Below are positions 8,425-13,253 of a DNA stretch of 13,253 nt, one piece after another; position 1 is the first letter of the stretch, and the number at the start of each line of letters is the position of its first letter. Made by a program: the position numbers and the translations under genes. The notes beneath the pieces are model-generated. The model made no database searches. It was not told the DNA's origin and worked only from the letters and a program-made list of their open reading frames with translations. The stretch is from an archaeon (GTDB taxonomy: Archaea; EX4484-52; B79-G9): assembly GCA_030594585.1 (NCBI GenBank), contig JAUVEX010000014.1, positions 1-13,253 on the forward strand. Direction: 5' to 3'.

Positions 8425-10083
8425 TTAAGATTCATCATATTTTATCTTTTCCAGAAATCCTTCTTTGTCTGCAGAATAACTAGAAAGTATTTGGTCAACT
8501 TCAGTATATTTAGTTATATTATTTTTATGCATCCATTTCAAGACAATCATGCGATTATTTATTTCGTCTTTTATATCTTCCGCGTTCATGCCCGTTTTTT
8601 CTGTTACTTTTCCTAAAAAGTCTGATTTTTCATCAGGTTCAAATTTGTCTGTTTTACTTTTCCACTTGAATATTCTGGAACTATTAAGTTTCTTTTTTTC
8701 CGTGTCATAATCCCCTATTTCCTGTATTGCCATTACCCGGCGGACATACTTGTTTCTGTATTTTATCCGGTTTGTAAATACGATAAGGTCAAGGGTTTCA
8801 AGAAGGGATGCCGGAAGATTTATCGGTTTTGTTGTAAGCCGGTCAATAACCTTTTCTATTGAGTCCGCGTGGATTGTTGACAAGCCTGCATGTCCTGTTG
8901 CCATCTGCTGGAAAAGAACATATGCTTCCTCACCCCTAACTTCTCCTACAATTATATAATCCGGCCGCTGCCTCAAAGAGCCTTTAAGAAGGTCAAACAT
9001 AGATACTTCGCCTATCCGTTTTCCTGAGCCCGTAACACCAAAACCGCTTCTTGAGACTTCAGGAACCCAATGTGGATGCGGCAGCCGCAATTCAGGAGTG
9101 TCTTCTATTGAGACAATCTTTAAATCTTGTTTTATGAAAAGCGATAACGCATTAAGAAGCGAAGTCTTTCCTGCGGCAGTCGGTCCTGAAACAAGAACAG
9201 ATGCATTGTTTTCAATCGCAAACCACAAGTATGCAAGCATTTTTTCATCAACTGTCCCGAAACGAAGCAGGTGCATTGGTGTGAGTGGCTCATTTGTAAA
9301 TTTCCTTATTGTAAAATTAGAGCCGCGCCTTGCAACATCACCACCCAAAGTTGCGTGAACCCTTGAACCGTCTGTAAGCGCTCCATCAAGCAGAGGCTCA
9401 GCAATAGAAATGCTTTTTTCGCATTTTTGTGAAAGCCTCATGGCAAAATCATCAAGTTCGTCTTTTGTGTCAAAAACAACATTCGTTTTCATTGAGCCGA
9501 ATTTTGGATTCCTGTGATACACAAAAATAGGGACACCTATACCATCACAGCTTACATCTTCTATGTTGCTGTCATTCATTATGGGCTGTAATTTTCCAAG
9601 GCCTATAAAATCACGAAGAAGATAATATTCGTATACTGTGAGCCGGTCTTTTCTAATTGAAAAGCCGAAATTCACTATAATGTCATTAAGCATGTTTTTT
9701 ATGTATGTGATTGCATCTTTTTTGTGGATTGTCTCGAAATGTATGTTTAGCTTTTCTTCAATTATTTTCCTGATTTTTTTAAGATTTGATTCATCTGTTT
9801 TTGTTATTTTGGGCTCGTGGACGACATATTCCATATGTTTCTCTTTATCATTCCACTTGATTTCACCCCATGAAAAAACCTGTTCGTTCTCTTTAGGGTT
9901 TACCGGAGTAAGCGGGTAAGTGATACGCGTATTTGAAAGCTCTTCTTCATCTCCATTGGTTTTGTAGTGTTTTTTTATGGCGTGGCTCGTATCAGAAAGG
10001 TCTACAGATATTTTTTCTTCATCTTTCTTTTTCTTCTTATCTTTTTCTTCTTCATCTTTTTTGTTTTTTATGGCACCCCCCAT
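8425..10083 (-). CDS. Type II/IV secretion-type ATPase (GspE/TadA/FlaI family) that powers pilus assembly
   Basis: This is a cytoplasmic hexameric motor ATPase that drives subunit insertion or extraction at the membrane platform. Numbered from the ATG at 10083, Walker A is G300-P-T-A-A-G-K306-T-S, an IEDTPEL acidic box follows, Walker B is YIIVGE (about 376-381) with the VRGEE arginine segment, and the His box GHAGLSTIHADS includes H405. The N-terminal half (about 90-290) fits the N2 domain of the archaeal TadA/FlaI branch, with DGxRVHATLGG near the active centre. Residues 7-24 are a low-complexity Lys/Asp/Glu stretch. About 552 residues is typical for archaeal members. The annotated ATG has a poor ribosome site (GGTG only 2 nt away), and the frame stays open for 54 codons upstream with protein-like content, so the true start is probably earlier (see the separate entry). 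The sequence alone does not separate pilus from archaellum motors; the neighbours favour a pilus. Confidence 0.95.
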   Translation of the reverse strand: MGGAIKNKKDEEEKDKKKKKDEEKISVDLSDTSHAIKKHYKTNGDEEELSNTRITYPLTPVNPKENEQVFSWGEIKWNDKEKHMEYVVHEPKITKTDESNLKKIRKIIEEKLNIHFETIHKKDAITYIKNMLNDIIVNFGFSIRKDRLTVYEYYLLRDFIGLGKLQPIMNDSNIEDVSCDGIGVPIFVYHRNPKFGSMKTNVVFDTKDELDDFAMRLSQKCEKSISIAEPLLDGALTDGSRVHATLGGDVARRGSNFTIRKFTNEPLTPMHLLRFGTVDEKMLAYLWFAIENNASVLVSGPTAAGKTSLLNALSLFIKQDLKIVSIEDTPELRLPHPHWVPEVSRSGFGVTGSGKRIGEVSMFDLLKGSLRQRPDYIIVGEVRGEEAYVLFQQMATGHAGLSTIHADSIEKVIDRLTTKPINLPASLLETLDLIVFTNRIKYRNKYVRRVMAIQEIGDYDTEKKKLNSSRIFKWKSKTDKFEPDEKSDFLGKVTEKTGMNAEDIKDEINNRMIVLKWMHKNNITKYTEVDQILSSYSADKEGFLEKIKYDES

Positions 10084-10245
10084 AGCACCAAAAGGAAATG
10101 CAAAACCAAAAGGATTGACAATGTTAATATTTGTCGAGTTTTTTTGGGCTTCTTCTTTCTTCTTTCTTCTCTTAACCGTACCGTATTTTTTCTTAAGGTG
10201 CTTTATGGCGCTTTTTGTCTTGAATTTAGTAATTGGAAACCCCTC
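10084..10245 (-). other. Probable N-terminal extension of the ATPase from a non-AUG start
   Basis: This in-frame stretch between a TGA (10246-10248) and the ATPase ATG has no stop and no ATG, GTG or TTG. Its translation is basic and protein-like: KFKTKSAIKHLKKKYG, then VKRRKKEEAQ, then a Phe/Gly-rich NPFGFAFPFGAMGG that runs straight into the annotated start. A GAGGGG site (10240-10245) lies 6 nt before an ATT at 10233, which overlaps the TAA of the upstream gene. Starting there would give about 602 residues and remove the only large gap in an otherwise tightly packed run of genes. A sequencing error or an unusual leader are the alternatives. Confidence 0.5.
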
Positions 10246-10705
10246 TCATAAACACTTTTGAGCCGTCAGTCATAAGCAATATTTTTCCATTTGTTGAATG
10301 AACCGTCCCTGAAACCATTACTGGCGTTTTTGTCTTGACAAATACTTCTTTACTATTGTAGACAACAAGCTCTTTTTGGCTTTCGCTGCCAACAATTACA
10401 TACTCTTCTGATGCAATTTTTTTAGGGATATCAATAGTTATTTTTGTCGTGCTGTTTATTTTTTGGATGGCGTATATTCCATTAAGCACAACCTGGCTTA
10501 CTTCGATAATCTTTATTTCACTTATTGTTTGTGTTGTGTCTTCTTTGAACGAATCGGTAATCAAAAGCGTGCCGCCAAAGATTGCAAGACCCATACCAAA
10601 CAGAAGAATTTCTTCTATTGCCAGGTATTGCCCTTTTTTTCTGCGTTTGTTTTGGGTGCGGGCGGAAAATATGGAATTCATAGCATTCATCAAACATCGA
10701 AACAT
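10226..10705 (-). CDS. Pilin-like protein with class III signal peptide (about 159 aa)
   Basis: A long basic leader ends in NKRRKKG|QYLAIEEILLFG, a K-K-G|Q class III site with an acidic pair at mature positions 6-7. A hydrophobic helix follows (about 32-50). The rest has a short helical segment and then beta strands (for example EYVIVGS, ELVVYNS, KILLMTDG), which resembles a small OB- or Ig-like cap. The start is uncertain: a TTG at 10714 and ATGs at 10705, 10690 and 10681 are all in frame, and none has a good ribosome site. The ATG at 10705, one nucleotide after the upstream stop, is taken because coupling by stop-start proximity is the rule in this operon. It is probably a minor pilin or assembly factor that primes the filament, encoded directly before the motor ATPase. 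No named family is recognised. Confidence 0.8.
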   Translation of the reverse strand: MFRCLMNAMNSIFSARTQNKRRKKGQYLAIEEILLFGMGLAIFGGTLLITDSFKEDTTQTISEIKIIEVSQVVLNGIYAIQKINSTTKITIDIPKKIASEEYVIVGSESQKELVVYNSKEVFVKTKTPVMVSGTVHSTNGKILLMTDGSKVFMRGVSNY

Positions 10706-10706
10706 T

Positions 10707-11582
10707 TTATTCAACAGTTACAAAAACAGTTGTGCTTGTAAGGTCTCCTCCAATATATGAGGCGCCACTATCGCTGTCCGTTGTTCCACGCATAACTGTG
10801 ATCATATGTTGCCCGGAAGAAATCTGGCTGTTACCCTGTGTTTTTATTATTATTTTCATGCCTTCTTTGCTTGTAGGGTCAATAAGTTCCCGATATATGA
10901 GCTTGTATTCGGTCATAAATTCATTGCCTAAAGGAATGCTTTTTGCAATAAGAACACCTGCATTGTTTGTTCCGACAAGTCCAGGCAGTTCGTTTTCAGG
11001 GCCAGTAAGCACAGCAAATCCGTCCAATGTTCCTGCACAGTCTATATGATCTACAGTGTATCTCTTTGAATTGCAGTCAAAAGAATCTCCGGTATTGTAG
11101 GTGCCTACAGCAGCACAGGTTCCAGTAATCACAATATTCTCCGGAGGACCGCACGAAGCATTCATGATACAATCCCCACAGTCTATAGGTGTACTGTCTG
11201 ACGGGTTTGTTGCATCTACAGCATATGTTTCCATACTTTTTGGCGGAACATCATCATTTATTGAAATCCACTGGCTTGATGCAATCGCTGCCTTTGCTCC
11301 TGTCAGGGTATAGACTATTGCATTTTCGCTTTCAGATACTTTAAGAGTCCCTTCAATTTGTATCTGCTTTTTCTTCTGTCCGCCTGTTTTTGCAACATCA
11401 TCTATTGTAGTTTTTATGAGATCCATTGTTTTTTCAGCATTGGTTATTGTGGTTCCTGCCTGGCTTTTATCTATAAGCGGTTTCCCCCACATATAGCTTG
11501 CGCCGATAACACCCACCGCAAGCCCCATAATAAGCACTACAGAGATTATCTGCGTCTGTCCTTTAACATTGAATTTTGACAT
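10707..11582 (-). CDS. Pilin-like protein with class III signal peptide and a six-cysteine segment (291 aa)
   Basis: MSKFNVKG|QTQIISVVLIMG is a clean K-G|Q class III leader followed by a membrane helix (about 11-31). A helical stalk continues to about residue 65, then QIQIEGTLKV and AIVYTL begin a beta domain of the type common in archaeal minor pilins. An insertion at about 130-185 carries six cysteines (135, 138, 144, 156, 170, 182), enough for three disulfides outside the cell. The second half (about 186-291) is again beta-rich and Ser/Thr/Gly-rich. The ATG at 11582 is chosen over an in-frame GTG at 11591 because that GTG is part of the ribosome site AGGTGAT. It is the first gene after an intergenic promoter, so it leads the operon with the motor and platform genes. 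The likely role is a minor pilin or pilus tip or stalk protein. Confidence 0.85.
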   Translation of the reverse strand: MSKFNVKGQTQIISVVLIMGLAVGVIGASYMWGKPLIDKSQAGTTITNAEKTMDLIKTTIDDVAKTGGQKKKQIQIEGTLKVSESENAIVYTLTGAKAAIASSQWISINDDVPPKSMETYAVDATNPSDSTPIDCGDCIMNASCGPPENIVITGTCAAVGTYNTGDSFDCNSKRYTVDHIDCAGTLDGFAVLTGPENELPGLVGTNNAGVLIAKSIPLGNEFMTEYKLIYRELIDPTSKEGMKIIIKTQGNSQISSGQHMITVMRGTTDSDSGASYIGGDLTSTTVFVTVE

Positions 11583-11586
11583 AATT

Positions 11587-11593
11587 ATCACCT
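11587..11593 (-). promoter_or_regulatory. Strong ribosome binding site AGGTGAT
   Basis: This matches the archaeal 16S anti-SD and lies 4 nt before the ATG at 11582. The GTG inside it is in frame, so simple ORF callers would extend the protein by three false residues. Confidence 0.75.
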
Positions 11594-11616
11594 ACTAATT
11601 TTTTAGTCAAAGGAGA

Positions 11617-11630
11617 TTATATACTTTTCA
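11617..11630 (-). promoter_or_regulatory. Archaeal BRE/TATA promoter for the Cys-rich pilin, ATPase and platform operon
   Basis: On the - strand TGAAAA (11625-11630, BRE-like) is followed by GTATATAA (11617-11624, TATA box). A start site about 25 nt downstream would fall near 11594, giving a very short leader that just contains the AGGTGAT ribosome site. This fits expression of the downstream genes separately from the upstream pilin. Confidence 0.6.
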
Positions 11631-11655
11631 TGATAACTCGTAAAAAAGCAACAAT

Positions 11656-11705
11656 TTAGAACCGAACAACTTAGTTTTGGCGGTTTATTGCGTATGAAGT
11701 TCTAA
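11656..11705. other. Inverted repeats in the intergenic region between two pilin genes
   Basis: TTAGAAC (11656-11662) pairs perfectly with GTTCTAA (11699-11705). A competing shorter pair, AACCG (11660-11664) with CGGTT (11681-11685), shares the left arm. The element lies between the pilin terminator and the promoter of the next operon. It could be an operator, an alternative RNA fold in read-through transcripts, or chance. Confidence 0.3.
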
Positions 11706-11712
11706 CTTACAA

Positions 11713-11728
11713 TAAAAAAGCGAAAGCT
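11713..11728 (-). terminator. Terminator-like stem and T tract after the pilin gene
   Basis: On the - strand AGCTTTCGCT (11719-11728) can form a tiny stem and is followed at once by T6 (11713-11718), about 30 nt after the pilin stop. T tracts alone often end archaeal transcripts. Incomplete termination here would let the pilin be made in excess over the assembly genes. Confidence 0.45.
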
Positions 11729-11757
11729 ATTATAAAAGAAAGAATAAGGTATTGTGG

Positions 11758-12255
11758 TTAGCAATACCCATTTATAGCACTTGTTGGATTGCATGTGACT
11801 GTTGACTCTGCTCCTTTTGAAGAGACAATCTTAATTAAGTGTATTCCTGTCTCTAACACAGTCCAGTCTGTGTCTGCGGTTGTTATTATTGTGGTTTTTA
11901 TAGTGTCTGGAGTAAACGCTCCTGAAATGTCTGATGTTTGAAGTTTTCCGTCTAAGTATATTGTGAAGTCATCCGTACTTTCAAAACTGTATCTTCCTGT
12001 ATTTCTAAGGGTAATAGTTATATTTCCCGAAGCAGTATCATTATAGATACTTTCAATCGCAATTTGTGCACTTGCTTTGTCGGTAACTCCCGTTATTTCA
12101 TCTCCGGTTTTTTTCATAAGGTCCTGCTGCGTGGATTGAACCCATACAAATGTAAGGCCGAAAGCAGCAACAGTCATCATCAAAAGAAGAACAATAGCAA
12201 TTATCGGTGTAATACCTTTTCTTTTTGTTTTGAAAAATTTATTTGTTTGCATCAT
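11758..12255 (-). CDS. Archaeal type IV pilin, probable major subunit (about 165 aa)
   Basis: The leader ends KTKRKG|ITPIIAIVLLLMM, the archetypal archaeal Pilin_N/archaellin-type start: a basic stretch, Gly at the cleavage site, then a Pro-containing hydrophobic helix (about 16-38). The ectodomain is a compact beta sandwich (IAIESIYND, NITITLRNTG, DFTIYLDGK) with several sequons, and two cysteines near the very C-terminus may form a disulfide. Four ATGs compete at 12267, 12258, 12255 and 12252. The first overlaps the upstream stop but has no ribosome site, while GGTGA lies 4 nt before 12255, which is therefore chosen. It is the best major-subunit candidate because it is the most canonical and compact pilin here, ends its own transcription unit, and is followed by a terminator-like element. 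An archaellin cannot be excluded from the leader alone. Confidence 0.88.
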   Translation of the reverse strand: MMQTNKFFKTKRKGITPIIAIVLLLMMTVAAFGLTFVWVQSTQQDLMKKTGDEITGVTDKASAQIAIESIYNDTASGNITITLRNTGRYSFESTDDFTIYLDGKLQTSDISGAFTPDTIKTTIITTADTDWTVLETGIHLIKIVSSKGAESTVTCNPTSAINGYC

Positions 12256-12266
12256 CATATCACCCA

Positions 12267-12488
12267 TTAAAATCCTTTTCCCTTTAATCCCATTCGATCA
12301 TATATTCTTAATAAAATAATTCCTACAATAAGCTGTCCGCCAAAAATCATAAGCAAAAGCATGTTCATAAGCGTCATCTGAAATGTATTTGTTATCATTC
12401 CGCCAGTCATTACCATAAATTGGCTTACTGCCAAAAGCACTAAAGTCATAACAAATACCCATTCAACATTTTTTGGTCCTAATTTCAT
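12267..12488 (-). CDS. Small two-helix membrane protein, unrecognised (73 aa)
   Basis: Two hydrophobic helices (about 10-30 and 38-61) are joined by a short polar turn (GGMITNTFQ), with basic ends (MKLGPK and LKGKGF). By charge, both ends are probably cytoplasmic. It is Met-rich. A GGGGTG ribosome site sits 7 nt before the ATG at 12488. It lies between the coiled-coil protein and the pilin, 19 nt after the first and overlapping the candidate start of the second by 1 nt, so it is co-transcribed and probably serves the same machine. A stator, platform accessory or pilin-insertion helper is possible. No family is recognised. Confidence 0.75.
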   Translation of the reverse strand: MKLGPKNVEWVFVMTLVLLAVSQFMVMTGGMITNTFQMTLMNMLLLMIFGGQLIVGIILLRIYDRMGLKGKGF

Positions 12489-12507
12489 TTATTCACACCC
12501 CTAAATT

Positions 12508-13074
12508 CTAAATTTGTCTTGGCCTTGCCTGCGGTGGAGCAGCTGGCCGTATTGGTTGCTGCTGCGGAATCATGCCTCGTCTTGCAAGTATATTACTTAC
12601 TGGTTTTTGTGTTGTATCACCTGCCTGCATTCTTTTAAGCCTTTTGTCAATATTTTCAAGAGTTTCTGCAATAGCGGAATTGCTGTCCTGAGCACCTTTT
12701 GTGATTTCTTCTACTTTATCAACAAGAGGTTTTACCGCATTGCTGAAAGCGTCTTTTGATGGTGAGTCTATATCCTGTTCTCCCGCAGTCTTAATTAACG
12801 CCACAAATTCATTGAGATTGTCATTTAGGGAATCCATTTTTCCAATAAGGACACCAACATCTTCTCTTAAAGACTGGTTGGATTTTACCATACTGTCAAC
12901 AATTTTCTGGTTAAGTTCGGTCATGTCAATAATTTTATCAACAAACCGTTCCAGATTTTGTGTGCTCTTTGTGGTCTCCAATACATCAAGCCGTTTTTCA
13001 AGCCGCCTTACGGGTGTTAAAGGCACAAATTCATAATCATCTTCATTGGGTAATTCTACTTCGTCGCGCGCCAT
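12508..13074 (-). CDS. Cytoplasmic coiled-coil protein with Pro/Gln-rich tail, unrecognised (about 188 aa)
   Basis: There is no signal peptide or membrane helix. An acidic N-terminus (VELPNEDDYEFVPL) leads to a motif, LTPVRRLEKRLDVLE, that begins a long heptad-like helix (about 22-100). A second helical region follows (about 115-150), and then a Pro/Gln/Arg tail (about 165-188). The organisation loosely recalls the soluble coiled-coil FlaC/D/E proteins of archaella, but I cannot see a diagnostic motif, so this is only a hint. It is the first gene after a strong BRE/TATA promoter and is followed by the two-helix protein and the pilin. The ATG at 13074 is chosen because GGTGA (13083-13087) lies 8 nt upstream; an ATG at 13089 would add five residues and lacks a ribosome site. 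Confidence 0.75.
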   Translation of the reverse strand: MARDEVELPNEDDYEFVPLTPVRRLEKRLDVLETTKSTQNLERFVDKIIDMTELNQKIVDSMVKSNQSLREDVGVLIGKMDSLNDNLNEFVALIKTAGEQDIDSPSKDAFSNAVKPLVDKVEEITKGAQDSNSAIAETLENIDKRLKRMQAGDTTQKPVSNILARRGMIPQQQPIRPAAPPQARPRQI

Positions 13075-13130
13075 AAGAGTATTCACCATACATAGGTTCT
13101 TTACAATACCTAAACATATGACCTAAACTA

Positions 13131-13146
13131 GTATATATAATTTTCT
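13131..13146 (-). promoter_or_regulatory. Archaeal BRE/TATA promoter for the coiled-coil/pilin operon
   Basis: On the - strand AGAAAA (13141-13146) precedes TTATATATAC (13131-13140), a textbook archaeal BRE and TATA box. A start about 25 nt downstream (near 13110) would give a leader of about 36 nt to the ATG at 13074, containing its GGTGA site. The BRE touches the stop codon of the upstream partial gene. Confidence 0.7.
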
Positions 13147-13253
13147 TAAGTCTGGTTTCTTTTAGAATACCCGAAATGAGATAGGTTGCCGCAGTCAAGA
13201 CAGGTCATGCGGATTGTCTTTTTCTCAGAATCAAGCCGTATGCGTGCGTTTGC
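13146..13253 (-). CDS. C-terminal end of an unidentified protein with a CxxC motif (partial)
   Basis: The - strand frame is open from the right edge to a TAA at 13146-13148, giving 35 residues. They look coding: a basic beta-like segment (RIRLDSEKKTIRM) and then TCLDCGNLSHFGYSKRNQT, half of a possible zinc ribbon whose other Cys pair would lie outside the window. Codon use matches the neighbours. The stop abuts the promoter of the next operon, which supports it as a real gene end. No family can be assigned from this fragment. Confidence 0.55.
   Translation of the reverse strand, partial: ANARIRLDSEKKTIRMTCLDCGNLSHFGYSKRNQT

Noticed and set aside
8425..10083. Reading the locus as a standard archaellum operon
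   Set aside because: The ATPase and platform proteins fit, but no FlaH-like RecA ATPase or FlaF/FlaG is recognisable, there are two platform proteins, and the other genes are diverse pilin-like proteins.
9967..10261. Two overlapping + strand frames rich in Phe and Lys
   Set aside because: They are antisense to the Lys-rich ATPase N-terminus. Their composition follows from that, and neither has a promoter or ribosome site.
10449..10760. + strand frames opposite the pilin-like genes
   Set aside because: Antisense shadows with no domain, ribosome site or conserved-looking composition, lying inside well-supported - strand genes.
11612..11659. + strand mini-frame of nine codons after a GGAGA
   Set aside because: It is very short, the spacing is long, and it lies across the - strand promoter. 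The purine run is better explained as the TATA flank.
12295..12306. TATA-like string on the - strand inside the two-helix protein
   Set aside because: No BRE-like purines beside it and it lies inside a coding region. AT-rich codons explain it.
1..13253. CRISPR array, tRNA, rRNA or insertion sequence
   Set aside because: No regularly spaced direct repeats, cloverleaf-like segments, rRNA motifs or transposase-like frames were seen on either strand.

Overview
The window looks like archaeal chromosome, AT-rich and gene-dense. Three things point to archaea: AGGTGA-type Shine-Dalgarno (SD) sites just ahead of many starts, two promoters with a purine-rich BRE next to a TATA box (about 11617-11630 and 13131-13146), and a series of short class III (archaellin/pilin-type) signal peptides with K/R-G or K-A cleavage sites. 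The lineage cannot be named from this window. A DPANN-type or euryarchaeal genome fits the style of the surface proteins, but that is an impression only. I see no rRNA, tRNA, CRISPR array, transposase or phage gene.

Layout. Positions 3-3545 (+ strand) hold the 3' part of a very large surface protein. It has many extracellular beta domains, over 30 N-glycosylation sequons, one C-terminal membrane anchor and a cytoplasmic tail ending in a four-cysteine zinc ribbon. Everything from 3564 to 13253 is on the - strand and converges on that gene. Read in its own direction, the - strand begins with the tail of an unidentified CxxC protein (13146-13253). A promoter then leads into a coiled-coil protein (12508-13074), a two-helix membrane protein (12267-12488) and a canonical archaeal pilin (11758-12255). 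A 175-bp intergenic segment follows with a terminator-like element, inverted repeats and a second promoter. It leads into a tightly packed run: Cys-rich pilin-like protein (10707-11582), short pilin-like protein (10226-10705), secretion/pilus ATPase (8425-10083, probably longer), two GspF/TadC-type membrane platform proteins (7517-8407 and 6580-7515), and three more pilin-like proteins of 237, 640 and 121 residues (5857-6570, 3930-5852, 3564-3929).

Working together. This is a near-complete assembly locus for a type IV pilus-like filament or pseudopilus. It has one ATPase, two platform proteins and six proteins with pilin-type N-termini, plus two unrecognised accessory proteins. It is not a standard archaellum operon: I see no recognisable FlaH or FlaG/FlaF, and no prepilin peptidase, which is presumably encoded elsewhere. 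The most unusual parts are the 640-residue pilin-like protein with three EF-hand-like loop modules around an alpha/beta-like segment, an open frame that probably extends the ATPase by about 50 residues from a non-AUG start, and the surface protein with an intracellular zinc ribbon. Functions of the filament (adhesion, contact with another cell, surface sensing) are inference.
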